DNA of 64,000 nt from Acidimicrobiales bacterium. Lineage in GTDB: Bacteria > Actinomycetota > Acidimicrobiia > Acidimicrobiales > DATDAH01. Made by a program: the position numbers and the translations under genes. The stretch spans positions 1 to 64,000 of the forward strand of contig JAEUJM010000031.1 in the NCBI GenBank assembly GCA_016794585.1, written 5' to 3'. The notes under the pieces are model-generated. The model saw only the letters and a list, made by a program, of their open reading frames with translations, did not search any database and was not told the DNA's origin. Below are positions 14,789 through 23,778 of this stretch, one piece after another (the stretch's first letter is position 1; every line of letters starts with the position of its first letter).

Positions 14789-17371
14789 ATGACCGATGCC
14801 GACGCAGTGGACCGGGCGGAGCAGGGCGAGGTGGTCGACCTCGCAGCGATCGACCGGACACTGATCGGCGTCGCCGGCGGCAAGGGGGCGAACCTCGGCG
14901 AGCTGCTCCGGGTGGACGGGGTGCGGGTGCCGCCGGGCTTCTGCGTCACCACGCGGGCGTTCACCCGGGTCGTGGCGGCAGCCCCCGAGATCGACGCCCT
15001 GCTGGCCGAGCTCGCCGGTGTCGGCGCCGACGACCGGGAGGGGCTGGCGGCCCTCGCCGGGGGCCTGCGCACGGCGGTCGAGGCCCTCCCCGTCCCCGAC
15101 GACCTCGCCGCGGCGATCGGCGAGGCGCTCACCGCGCTCGGCCCGGACACGCCGGTCGCGGTTCGCTCCAGCGCCACCGCCGAGGACCTGCCCACCGCCT
15201 CGTTCGCCGGCCAGCAGGACAGCTACCTCGGTGTCGTCGGCGCAGAGGGTGTGATCGACCACGTCCGCCGCTGCTGGGCGTCGCTCTTCACGGATCGGGC
15301 CGTGGCCTATCGCTCACGCCAGGGCATGGACCAGCGGGCGGCGCGGATGGCCGTGGTCGTCCAGACGATGGTCGAGGCCCGAGCGGCCGGCGTGCTCTTC
15401 ACCGCGGACCCGGTGACCGGCAACCGCCTGGTGACCGCGGTCGAGGCGGTCCCGGGACTCGGCGACGTGCTGGTGGCCGGGCAGGTGACCCCCGACACCT
15501 ACCGGGTGTGCGACGGCGCCATCGTCACCGCTGAGCGTTCTGCGGAACGCCGCGAACCGGCAGTCTCGGACGCCCAGGTGCTCGAGCTCGACGCACTCGG
15601 CCGCCACCTCGAAACCCACTTCGGCGCACCGCAGGACATCGAGTGGTGCCTCGATGACGCTGGCATCGCGGTCGTGCAGAGCCGGCCCATCACCACCCTC
15701 TTCCCGGTCCCCGAGGTCCACGACGACGCCACCCACGTCTTCGTCTCGGTCGGGCACCAGCAGATGATGACCGAGCCCATGACACCGCTCGGGCTGTCGG
15801 TCTGGCAGCTCACCGCCATGCGCCCGATGTACGTCGCCGGCGGGCGCCTGTTCGTCGACGTGGCCGAGAACCTGGCGTCGCCGGCGATCCGGCCGGCGAT
15901 CATCGGCGGGCTGGGCAAGTCCGACCCGCTCATCGGTGACGCACTGCAGACGCTCGTCGACCGCGAGGGCTTCCTCCCACCTCCGCCCGCCGACGACGGC
16001 GACCCGCTGCCCATCCCGGGCGCCCCCGGCGCACCGTCGATGATCGACGCCGACCCCGAGCTGGTCGCCCGGCTCGTCGAGCGCACGGAGGACTCGCTGG
16101 CGGCGACCGCCGCCGCGATCGCCGACAAGACCGGCCCCGAGGTGTTCGCCTTCATCCTCGAGGACCTGCCCGAGATGCGCAGCCGCCTGGCCAACCCCGA
16201 GAGCCTGCCGGTGCTCCTCACGTCGATGGAGGCGGCGTTCTGGCTGAACGACCACCTCGAGGAGTGGCTCGGCGAGACCAACGTGGTCGACCTGCTGTCC
16301 CAGTCGCTGACGGGCAACGTGACCGCGGAGATGGGGCTCGCCCTGCTCGACGTCGCCGACGTGGTCCGCGCCCACCCCGAGGTGGTCGCGTTCCTGCATG
16401 GGGCGGGCGACGACGACACCTTCCTCGACCGGCTCCCCGAGGTGGCGGGCGGCGCCGAGACCGCCGACGCGCTTCGCGACTACCTCGAGCGCTACGGCAT
16501 GCGCTGCGTCGGGGAGATCGACATCACCCGGCCGCGCTGGAGCGAGCGCCCGAGCACGCTCGTCCCCCTGATCCTGGCCAACGTCGAGAACTTCACCGAC
16601 GGCGAGCGGGAACGCCGGGTGGCCGAGGGCCTGCGGGTCGCCACCGAGAAGGAGCGGGAGGTGCTCGAGCGGCTGCGTGCCCTGTCGGACGGAGAGACGA
16701 AGGCCGCCGAGACCAAGGCCATGATCGACCGGGTCCGGGTGTTCGCCGGCTACCGGGAGTACCCCAAGTACCGGATGATCAGCCGCTACTGGATCTACAA
16801 GCGGTCGCTGCTCGCGGAGGCCGACCGGCTCGTGACCGCCGGGGTGGTGGACGCCCCCGACGACGTCTCCTTCCTGTCCTTCGACGAGTTCGCCGAGGCC
16901 GCCCGCACGCACGAGGTCGACCGCGACCTGATCCGCCGGCGGCGGGAGGAGTTCCACTCCTACGCGACGCTGACCCCACCCCGGGTGATGACCTCCGAAG
17001 GCGAGGTCGTCGGTGGCTCGTACCACCGCGACGACGTGCCCGCCGGCGCCCTCGCCGGTCTCGCGGTCTCGGCGGGTGTGGTCGAGGGCCGGGCCCGCGT
17101 GATCCTCGACGTGGGCGACGCCCACGACCTCGAGCCCGGCGACATCCTCGTCACCAAGGGCACGGACCCGAGCTGGTCACCGGTCTTCGTCGCGGTCGAT
17201 GCGCTGGTCACCGAGGTCGGCGGCCTCATGACCCACGGCGCGGTCATCGCCCGCGAGTACGGCCTGCCCGCGGTCGTCGGCGTCGAGGGGGCCACCCGTC
17301 TGATCGAGGACGGCCAGCGCCTGCGCGTCGACGGCACGAACGGCTGGGTCGAGGTGCTCGACACGGCCTGA
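14789..17371 (+). CDS. rph: Rifampin phosphotransferase (rifamycin-inactivating)
   Basis: The 860-residue protein is collinear with Rph. It has an ATP-grasp domain (GGKGANLGELLR, FCVTTRAF, AVRSSATAEDLPTASFAGQQ, ADPVTGNR, QDIEWCLDD), then the family-specific MMTEPMTPLGLSVWQ and a rifamycin-binding middle region. A swivelling phosphohistidine domain with catalytic His816 (GLMTHGAVIAREYGLP) closes the protein. Rph transfers the beta-phosphate of ATP to the C21 hydroxyl of rifamycins. The RAE upstream strongly supports this function over a phosphoenolpyruvate synthase. All key motifs are intact. Confidence 0.92.
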   Translation: MTDADAVDRAEQGEVVDLAAIDRTLIGVAGGKGANLGELLRVDGVRVPPGFCVTTRAFTRVVAAAPEIDALLAELAGVGADDREGLAALAGGLRTAVEALPVPDDLAAAIGEALTALGPDTPVAVRSSATAEDLPTASFAGQQDSYLGVVGAEGVIDHVRRCWASLFTDRAVAYRSRQGMDQRAARMAVVVQTMVEARAAGVLFTADPVTGNRLVTAVEAVPGLGDVLVAGQVTPDTYRVCDGAIVTAERSAERREPAVSDAQVLELDALGRHLETHFGAPQDIEWCLDDAGIAVVQSRPITTLFPVPEVHDDATHVFVSVGHQQMMTEPMTPLGLSVWQLTAMRPMYVAGGRLFVDVAENLASPAIRPAIIGGLGKSDPLIGDALQTLVDREGFLPPPPADDGDPLPIPGAPGAPSMIDADPELVARLVERTEDSLAATAAAIADKTGPEVFAFILEDLPEMRSRLANPESLPVLLTSMEAAFWLNDHLEEWLGETNVVDLLSQSLTGNVTAEMGLALLDVADVVRAHPEVVAFLHGAGDDDTFLDRLPEVAGGAETADALRDYLERYGMRCVGEIDITRPRWSERPSTLVPLILANVENFTDGERERRVAEGLRVATEKEREVLERLRALSDGETKAAETKAMIDRVRVFAGYREYPKYRMISRYWIYKRSLLAEADRLVTAGVVDAPDDVSFLSFDEFAEAARTHEVDRDLIRRRREEFHSYATLTPPRVMTSEGEVVGGSYHRDDVPAGALAGLAVSAGVVEGRARVILDVGDAHDLEPGDILVTKGTDPSWSPVFVAVDALVTEVGGLMTHGAVIAREYGLPAVVGVEGATRLIEDGQRLRVDGTNGWVEVLDTA

Positions 17372-17431
17372 GCCACCACGACGGCTCGGGAGCCCGCCGG
17401 TGGCCCGTCGCCCGTCGCCCGTCGTCAGGCG

Positions 17432-18148
17432 TCAGGCGTCGGCGAGACGTCGGGCGTAGTCGTCGGCGAGGGCGGTCAGGGCGCCGGCGCAGTCGCCGGT
17501 GAACGCCGGGCCGTGCATCAGCGCCAGGGTCTCGGCGCCCAGCTCGGCCAGCTTCGCGATGGTGGGCGCGGTGGCCGGGGTGAGGCAGGTCGCGCCGAAG
17601 AGGTCCTCGGCTGCGATCGCGGGGCCGACGATGTCGGCGTCGGTCGCCGCAGGCGACTCGCCGGTCGCCGTGAAGAGGTCGCCGCACAGCAGCGTCTGCG
17701 TGGCCTCCTCGTAGAGCAGGTGCGCGTCCCAGCCGTGAGGGACGTGGGGCGTCTCGAGCATGCGCACCTGCTTGCCGCCGAGGTCGAGTACCTCACCGTC
17801 GCCCATCGAGTGCGGAGGCCGGTCGCAGAGGTCGAACAGCGACACGATGTTGGCGAGGTGGGTGCCGACCACCTCCGCCTGTGGCGCGGCGGCCAGGAAC
17901 TCGTTCATCGCGCCGCACTCGTCGGACTCGAGGTGCCCGAACGCGATCCAGCGCAGCCGCTCGATGGGCATGACCGACGCGACCGCCGCCGACACGTCGG
18001 CGAACAGCGCCCGCTGCCCGGTGTGGAAGAGCAGCGGCTCGTCGGCGTCGAGCAGGTACTGGTTGAAGACCAGGCCCGCCGGTTCCAGCCAGGTCGACAG
18101 CCGGTACACGCCGTCGCCGACCTCGTCGACCTTCGTGTCGTAGCTCAC
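17432..18148 (-). CDS. Metallo-beta-lactamase-fold protein, flavodiiron-like
   Basis: The 238-residue protein (GTG 18148, preceded by GAGGGGG; an ATG at 18190 is possible) resembles the MBL domain of flavodiiron proteins. It contains FGHLESDECG, a version of the H-x-E-x-D motif that binds the di-iron site, then HVPHGWDAHLLYE, LLCGDLFT and ALMHGPAF. The flavodoxin domain of true flavodiiron proteins is absent. Such stand-alone proteins may reduce O2 or NO or hydrolyse esters. Convergent with rph. Confidence 0.7.
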   Translation of the reverse strand: MSYDTKVDEVGDGVYRLSTWLEPAGLVFNQYLLDADEPLLFHTGQRALFADVSAAVASVMPIERLRWIAFGHLESDECGAMNEFLAAAPQAEVVGTHLANIVSLFDLCDRPPHSMGDGEVLDLGGKQVRMLETPHVPHGWDAHLLYEEATQTLLCGDLFTATGESPAATDADIVGPAIAAEDLFGATCLTPATAPTIAKLAELGAETLALMHGPAFTGDCAGALTALADDYARRLADA

Positions 18149-18280
18149 CGGCACCCCCTCGGCGACGGTGACGCCAGGTCTGGTGGCCACCGCTCGCGGG
18201 CCGATCGTACTCCTGGCCCGCCCGGCATCGCCGAGCGGTCGACGGGTGATCGCGGCCGACCCTGCGACCAGGCCGTCAGG

Positions 18281-19549
18281 TCAACTCGACGGGTCAGACC
18301 CCTGCTCGACCAGGATCAGCTGGCGTTCGAGGTGGGCGCGCTCGACGTCGTTGCCACACCGGGCGAGCGCGACTCGATACGAGGCGGCTGCGAGCTCGAG
18401 GTCGCCGGCCCTGCGGGCGAGCTCGCCGCGGACGGCAGCAAGCCGGTGGCTGTCCTCGAGCAGGGCGTCGAGCCCGTCCAGCAAGGCGAGGCCCTCTCGG
18501 GGACCGGTCGCCTCGGCCACCGCGACGGCACGGTTGAGGCGCACGACCGCGGACCCCGTTTGCGCTTCCAGGACCGCGTAGTGCGCGGTGATCGCTCCCC
18601 AATCGGTGGCGCTCGCGGTCTCGGCGCAGGCGTGCTCTGCGGCGATCAGGGCCTGGAGGCGGAGCTCCTCGGCGTACCCCGAGCTCGGCTCGAGGCCGGC
18701 GACCAGCGCCAGCGCCACGTCGATCTCGTCGCGGTGCCAACGGGACCGGTCCTGCTCCGCCAGGGTCACCAGCCGGCCGGCCTCCTCCCTCGCGTCTCGG
18801 CGCGAGTGCTGGAGCAGGAGCAGCCCATGGAGTGCCCGAACCTGCGGCTCGTCGGGCACCAGCTCCGTGAGCACCGCTGCCAGGCGGACGGCGTCGCCGG
18901 CGAGGTCGGCCCGGAGCAGCTCGGGACCGGTCCCGGGGGTGTAGCCGGCGGTAAAGGCCAGGTAGATCGTCCGGCAGACCTCGTCCAGGCGTGCGCCGAG
19001 CTCGTCGGCGGCCGGAGCGCCGAGCGGGATGCCCGCGCCGACGATCTTCTTCTTCGCACGCGTCAGACGGGCCGCCATGGTCGGGGTCGACACCAGGAAC
19101 AGCCGGGCGATCTCCTCGGTCGGCGTCCCGATGACGAGGCGCAGCGCGAGCGCGGACCGCGAGTCCCGAGGGAGGGCCGGGTGGCAGCACAACAGGACGA
19201 GGTGCAGTCGCTCGTCGACCAGCTCGCCGCCGGGCGGGTCCGGGGCCACCCAGTCGGGTCGGACCGCGAGCAGCGGCGCCTTGCGCCCGGCCACCGCCTC
19301 CGCCCGCAACCGGCCCAGCACCTGGCGGTGCGCGGTCGTGTAGAGCCAGCCGCCGGGGTTCCTCGGGACCCCGGCGGCCGGCCAGGTCTCCGCGGCCCGG
19401 GCGAACGCCTCGCCCAGCGCGTCCTCGACCAGGTCGAGGCGTCGGGTCCGCGCCACCAGCAGCGCCGACAACCGGCCCCACTCGGACCGGTAGGCCGCGG
19501 CGAGCGCGGCGTCAGCCGAGCTCGAGGACCGGTCGGATGTCGATGTCAT
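18281..19549 (-). CDS. ECF42-group sigma factor
   Basis: The 422-residue protein has sigma region 2 (YRSEWGRLSALLVARTRRLDLVEDALGEAF, in pieces) and region 4 with HTH (ALALRLVIGTPTEEIARLFLVS). A long C-terminal helical extension of about 200 residues has TPR-like character and the conserved FTAGYTPG. That extension is the mark of ECF42 and of DUF6596. Like other ECF42s it has no anti-sigma gene but overlaps the DGPF gene just upstream, by 38 nt. The C-terminal domain is known to matter for activity in this group. Confidence 0.88.
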   Translation of the reverse strand: MTSTSDRSSSSADAALAAAYRSEWGRLSALLVARTRRLDLVEDALGEAFARAAETWPAAGVPRNPGGWLYTTAHRQVLGRLRAEAVAGRKAPLLAVRPDWVAPDPPGGELVDERLHLVLLCCHPALPRDSRSALALRLVIGTPTEEIARLFLVSTPTMAARLTRAKKKIVGAGIPLGAPAADELGARLDEVCRTIYLAFTAGYTPGTGPELLRADLAGDAVRLAAVLTELVPDEPQVRALHGLLLLQHSRRDAREEAGRLVTLAEQDRSRWHRDEIDVALALVAGLEPSSGYAEELRLQALIAAEHACAETASATDWGAITAHYAVLEAQTGSAVVRLNRAVAVAEATGPREGLALLDGLDALLEDSHRLAAVRGELARRAGDLELAAASYRVALARCGNDVERAHLERQLILVEQGSDPSS

Positions 19550-19862
19550 AGGCGGGCAGGACCCGGCAGAGCTCGATGACCGTGTCGAGGTCGGGCGCCT
19601 CCAGCACGTAGAACCCGCCGATCCCCTCGGCCGCCTCGGCGAAGGGCCCGTCGGTGATGGTCATCTCGCCGCCGCGGGTGCGCAGCGTCGTGGCCATCGT
19701 GGCGTCGAGTGCCTCGCCACCGACGATCTCGACCCCCTCCCGGGCGGCGCAGGCCTCGTCGAAGGCCAGGTGCTTGGCCAACCCGGCTTCCTGCTCCTCT
19801 GGGCTCAGCTCGTCCCAGCCGGGCATCTCACCGTCGCCGGCCAACAGCACGAAGTACTTCAT
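19512..19862 (-). CDS. DGPF/YCII-domain protein, ECF42 partner
   Basis: The 116-residue protein has the defining TDGPFAE motif in a YCII ferredoxin-like fold (MKYFVLLAGD ... GGFYVLEAPDLDTVIEL). The ATG at 19862 with AGGAG five bases upstream is preferred over the GTG at 19868. DGPF genes accompany almost all ECF42 sigma factors and are their main known targets; their biochemical role is unknown. The overlap with the sigma gene implies one transcript. Confidence 0.88.
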   Translation of the reverse strand: MKYFVLLAGDGEMPGWDELSPEEQEAGLAKHLAFDEACAAREGVEIVGGEALDATMATTLRTRGGEMTITDGPFAEAAEGIGGFYVLEAPDLDTVIELCRVLPAYDIDIRPVLELG

Positions 19863-19908
19863 GTCCACTCCTCTCGTCGTCGCCGGCGATCATCGCCGAC
19901 AGGAGGGT

Positions 19909-19935
19909 GACGCGCCGGGCGACCCGAATTCGACA
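19909..19935 (-). promoter_or_regulatory. ECF42-type promoter
   Basis: On the minus strand, TGTCGA (19935-19930) is followed after 17 nt by CGTC (19912-19909), about 47 nt before the DGPF start. TGTCGA as -35 and CGA/TC as -10 is the consensus reported for ECF42 in Streptomyces venezuelae, as I recall it. The operon therefore probably transcribes itself through its own sigma factor. Confidence 0.7.
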
Positions 19936-19994
19936 CGGGTGGAGGAATCTTCTTCTTCGGTGGGGCCGGGCGAGGGACCGCGGCCCCTCCCCTC

Positions 19995-21188
19995 TCAGCG
20001 GGGGATCTCGCTCCAGGGGAGGTCCTTGTCCACGCGGACGTCGCCGGGGAGGCCCAGGACGCGCTCACCCAGGATGTTGCGCATGATCTCCGAGGTGCCG
20101 CCCTCGATGGTGTTGGCCCGAGACCGCAGGAAGCGGCCCGTCGGCGTCGCCATCGAGTCCGAGGAGCGGGACATCGGGTAACCCGGCAGGTGGAGCATGC
20201 CCTCCGGGCCGAGCAGGTCGACGATGGCCTCGTTGACGGCGATGCTCAGCTCGGCCGAGGCCAGCTTGGCCACCGAGCCCTCCGGGCCCGGGTTGCCACC
20301 GATGGCGTTCTCCTTGGCCCGGGCGTTGGTCAGGCGCCCGACCTCCGCCTCGACCCAGAGCCCGGCGACCCGGTCCCGCCACCGGGCGCGCTCGTCCTCG
20401 TCGAACTGGTCGCGCCGCTTCTCCCACAGGCTCACGAGCCCGGCGATGACGCCCGAGCCCTTCGGCGCCGGTCCGCCGGCGAGGGCGACCCGCTCGTTCA
20501 TCAGCGTCGTGGTGGCGACCCGCCAGCCGTCGCCGGTGGCGCCGAGTCGCTGCGAGTCGTGGATGCGCACGTCGGTGAGGAAGACCTCGTTGAACTCGGC
20601 CTCGCCGGTCATCTGGTAGAGCGGCCGGACGTCGACGCCGGGGGCGTGCATGTCGAGCACGAAGTAGCTGAGGCCCTTGTGCTTGGGGACGTCGGGGTCG
20701 GTGCGGGTGAGCAGCATGCCGAAGTTGGAGAGGTGGGCGAGCGTGGTCCAGACCTTCTGACCGTTGACCACCCACTCGTCGCCGTCGCGCACGGCCCGGC
20801 TCGGGATGCCCGCCACGTCCGAGCCGTGGGTGGGCTCGGAGAACAGCTGGCACCAGATGTCCTCGCCGGTGAAGATCCGGCGCAGGTGCTTCTCCTTGAG
20901 CTCGTCGCTGCCGTAGGCCAGCACCGTCGGCAGCCCCATGCCGATGCCGATGGGGTTGATGCGCAGGTCCTCGTAGGTCACGCCGTTGGCCCGGAGGATG
21001 GCGTCGATCACCGCCTGCTGGCCCCGGTTGCCGCCGAGCCCGCCGGCGCCCTCGGGCAGGTGGACCAGGGCCAGGCCGGCGTCGAACTGGGCGCCCCGGA
21101 AACGCACCTGGTCGTCGAGGAAGTCACGGCAGGCCTCGACCAGCGCGTTCGTGCGCTCGGTGAGCTCGGCGTCGGTAGGTGCACTCAT
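19995..21188 (-). CDS. Acyl-CoA dehydrogenase
   Basis: The 397-residue protein has the full family architecture: QLFSEPTHGSDVAG and WVVNGQKVWTT in the mid domain, and EGGTSEIMRNILGERVLGLP at the end, which retains the Glu of the catalytic motif. It is a single homomeric-type FadE, unlike the pair at 7.6-9.9 kb. The gene starts at ATG 21188 and follows the sulfatase gene on the same strand after 130 nt. Substrate unknown. Confidence 0.88.
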   Translation of the reverse strand: MSAPTDAELTERTNALVEACRDFLDDQVRFRGAQFDAGLALVHLPEGAGGLGGNRGQQAVIDAILRANGVTYEDLRINPIGIGMGLPTVLAYGSDELKEKHLRRIFTGEDIWCQLFSEPTHGSDVAGIPSRAVRDGDEWVVNGQKVWTTLAHLSNFGMLLTRTDPDVPKHKGLSYFVLDMHAPGVDVRPLYQMTGEAEFNEVFLTDVRIHDSQRLGATGDGWRVATTTLMNERVALAGGPAPKGSGVIAGLVSLWEKRRDQFDEDERARWRDRVAGLWVEAEVGRLTNARAKENAIGGNPGPEGSVAKLASAELSIAVNEAIVDLLGPEGMLHLPGYPMSRSSDSMATPTGRFLRSRANTIEGGTSEIMRNILGERVLGLPGDVRVDKDLPWSEIPR

Positions 21189-21318
21189 GGTGGGACCTCC
21201 AGGTCTGCGTCCCCGATCCTGCGGCGGCGGTGGTCGGTGGGGTGGCGGGTGGGGACGTCGGCGCCCGAAGCGTATTGCGTGGGGCGGGTCGGGCTTTCCC
21301 GTGTGGGCGGGGCCGTCG

Positions 21319-22908
21319 TCAGGCGGCGTCGCCGCGCCAGGTGGGCCAGCCGAGGAGCTGGGGGCGCTCGCTGACCCAGTCGTGGCGGTCCTCGCCGATC
21401 TCGGTGGTGATGAGCGCCTCGAGCTTGGCCCGGTAGGTCTCGACGAGGTCCCGGTGCGCCGGGTCGGCGGCGAGGTTCACCGTCTCGCCCGGGTCGGTCT
21501 GGCGGTCGTACAGCACCACGTCGTTCTCGGCGAAGAGGGCATCGACGTCGGCGGGCCGATTCGGGTCGAGGGGTGAGAAGTACCGGCCGAACGTGTAGCG
21601 CTCGTCGGTGAAGCCCCGCAGGAAGCCCCGCTTGCGCCAGTCCGGGCGCAGCTCTCCGGCCAGCACCTTGTCGGCCACGTCGGGGTCGCCGAAGTGGTGC
21701 CAGAAGCCGGCGTCGAGGTAGGTGACCGCCTCCACCGCGGTGAGGACGCCGTCGCGGACGGGCGCGCCACCGTCGATGCTCGCGACCAGCGAGTGGCCGT
21801 GCAGCGCCGGGTAGCGCTCCGCCACCGTGGCCGCGTCGACGCCGGCGAACTCGAGCAGGGTCGGCGCCAGGTCGACGGCCGAGGCGAGCGCGTCGGTGGT
21901 CGTGCCGCCGGCGAGGTCGGGGTGGTCGACGATCAGCGGCACGTGGAAGTTCTCGTCGTAGACGAGGTTGCCCTTCTGGCGCAGGCCGTGGGACCCGACC
22001 AGGTCGCCGTGGTCGGCGGTGAAGAGCACGACCGTGTGGTCGGCCTGTCCGGTCGCGACCAGCGCATCGAGGACGAGGTCGATGCTGCGGTCCACGTCGC
22101 GGATGCAGTTCAGGTAGAAGCTCAGCGCCTGGTGCCAGTTGTCCTCGCCGGCGACCTCGCCGAACACGAGATCCATCATGTCGGCGTACTCGCGCACCGC
22201 CGGCGCCGCCCCCGAGAGATCGTCGCCGAGGTTGGCGGGTAGGTCGACGTCCCACTGGCGCTGGTAGATCGGCACCTCGGCCGGGGGCTTGGCCACCACC
22301 GCGTGGGCGAGGTTGGGCGGGAGCTGGACCGGCGAGCTGCCGCCGAAATCGAAGCTCATGATGTCGTGGGGGTTCACGAAGTTGACCGCCAGGAACCAGG
22401 GCTGGTCCTCGGCCACCACAGGGGCCCGCTCGCGCAACCACTTCACCGCCTGACCGGCGATGACGGGGTCGACCCGCAGGCCCGCCCAGGCGCCGCCGTC
22501 GATGTCGCCCCAGTCGTTCCACTCCGAGAAGCCGTAGGGCTCGAGGGCGTCGACCGTGGACGGATCGCCCGGCTCTTTGTAGAGCTTCGAGAGGTGCCAC
22601 TTGCCCTGGTAGCTCGTGAAGTAGCCGGCGTCGCGCAGCATCGTGCCGATGGTGCCGAGCGCCGGGTCGAGCGGGTCGACGTAGGGCATGTTGTCGTTGT
22701 CGTGGATCTGGGTCAGGGGCATGTGCTGGCCCGTGTAGATCACCGAGCGCGACGAGCTGCACATGGCCGCGGCGGCGTAGTAGTTCGTGAAGCTGGTCCC
22801 GCCCGCGGCAAGGCGCTCGTGGGCCGGGAGGGCGAACCCCTCGGGCTGCGGGATGTGGAAGCGCTCCTCGTCGGTGACGACGAGCAGGATGTTGGGACGG
22901 CGCGACAC
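21319..22908 (-). CDS. Type I sulfatase
   Basis: The 529-residue protein begins RRPNILLVVTDEERF with metal-binding acids, then the sulfatase signature MCSSSRSVIYTGQ. C50 is the residue converted to formylglycine in the C-x-[SPA]-x-R motif. Other landmarks are GKWHLSKLY, FTADHGDLVGSHGL and VPLIVDHPDL. GTG 22908 has GAGGAG six bases upstream; earlier in-frame codons lack this. Targets may be aryl or alkyl sulfate esters, phosphonate esters or choline sulfate. No formylglycine-generating enzyme is seen in the window. The N-terminus has no obvious signal peptide, so it is probably cytoplasmic. Confidence 0.88.
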   Translation of the reverse strand: MSRRPNILLVVTDEERFHIPQPEGFALPAHERLAAGGTSFTNYYAAAAMCSSSRSVIYTGQHMPLTQIHDNDNMPYVDPLDPALGTIGTMLRDAGYFTSYQGKWHLSKLYKEPGDPSTVDALEPYGFSEWNDWGDIDGGAWAGLRVDPVIAGQAVKWLRERAPVVAEDQPWFLAVNFVNPHDIMSFDFGGSSPVQLPPNLAHAVVAKPPAEVPIYQRQWDVDLPANLGDDLSGAAPAVREYADMMDLVFGEVAGEDNWHQALSFYLNCIRDVDRSIDLVLDALVATGQADHTVVLFTADHGDLVGSHGLRQKGNLVYDENFHVPLIVDHPDLAGGTTTDALASAVDLAPTLLEFAGVDAATVAERYPALHGHSLVASIDGGAPVRDGVLTAVEAVTYLDAGFWHHFGDPDVADKVLAGELRPDWRKRGFLRGFTDERYTFGRYFSPLDPNRPADVDALFAENDVVLYDRQTDPGETVNLAADPAHRDLVETYRAKLEALITTEIGEDRHDWVSERPQLLGWPTWRGDAA

Positions 22909-22994
22909 CGTCACCTCCTCAAAGGCGGGTCGGGGTGGGCGCCATTGTGTCCGATGGGTCACACCCGTGGCGGGCACGTCCGCCGGGCCGGGTC

Positions 22995-23690
22995 TCAGCC
23001 CTCAGGTAGGCCCCAGAAGGCTCCCCGCAGGCCGACCTCCTGGAAGTAGGCGCTGGCTTCGGCGGGCTCGCGCCGGCGGTGCCCGGGTTCGAGGCGGCCG
23101 TCGTACCAGTGGGCCGCGAAGCGCCACAGGGTCCCGAGGTCCATTCGGTAGCCCTCGGCGTTGCCGGTGCGGTCGAGCCAGGCATCGATGCAGGCGTCGT
23201 CGCAGAACAGGAGCTGGTGGCTGCACGTGTGCACGACGTCGTCCCACATGTGGGCGGTCGGCACCAGGAAGTGCGCCCGCTCCGGTCCTTCCGGCGGCGC
23301 CGAGGCGTCGAAGCGCCAGGCGAGGGCGCGGTCGCAGGCCGGGCAGGTCGACGCCACGACGACCGTCCCGCAGTCGGGCACCAGGTGAGGGATGGCGAAC
23401 GAGTCCCACGCACAGCCGCCCCACCAGAGGGTGTCGGCGCTCATCACGCTGTAGCCGAACGAGCGGGTGGCGAAGGGGTGGGCGAGGACGATGTGGCCCT
23501 GCTCGTCGAGGGCCAGGTGCCGGTCGGCGGCGAGCTGCTCGATGGCCCGGCCGAGGCGGACGTTGCTCCCGGCCAGCTCCGCGAGGGCGCCGCCACGCGG
23601 CAGCCGCCCGGTGCGCGCCAGCGCCCGGTAAACCGCGACTCGGACGACCTCGACCGTGTCGGCGTCAGGGGGACCGGTTTCGGCGACCAC
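22995..23690 (-). CDS. MerB-like organomercurial lyase
   Basis: The 231-residue protein aligns with alkylmercury lyase. After a winged-helix N-terminus comes GGCAWDSFAIPHLV, then STCPACDRALAW and HTCSHQLLFCDDACIDAWLD. The catalytic C96, D99 and C159 of plasmid MerB correspond to C93, D96 and C156 here. MerB protonolyses the carbon-mercury bond. No merA, merR or mercury transporter is visible nearby; many solitary actinobacterial MerB-like proteins have unproven substrates. It lies 86 nt upstream of the sulfatase on the same strand. Confidence 0.75.
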   Translation of the reverse strand: MVAETGPPDADTVEVVRVAVYRALARTGRLPRGGALAELAGSNVRLGRAIEQLAADRHLALDEQGHIVLAHPFATRSFGYSVMSADTLWWGGCAWDSFAIPHLVPDCGTVVVASTCPACDRALAWRFDASAPPEGPERAHFLVPTAHMWDDVVHTCSHQLLFCDDACIDAWLDRTGNAEGYRMDLGTLWRFAAHWYDGRLEPGHRRREPAEASAYFQEVGLRGAFWGLPEG

Positions 23691-23778
23691 GACCTACCTC
23701 CTCGGGCGGCGGGGCGACCGGACCGTCGCCGCCGCCCGCAGTCTGCTCCCCCGCACCGCCGCGTGCCCGAGGGCGCGC

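Noticed and set aside
14789-17371. Phosphoenolpyruvate synthase as the identity of the 860-residue protein
   Set aside because: The M-M-T-x-P-M-x-P-L-G-L-S-x-W-Q segment and the middle domain are specific to rifampin phosphotransferase, and an RAE is present.
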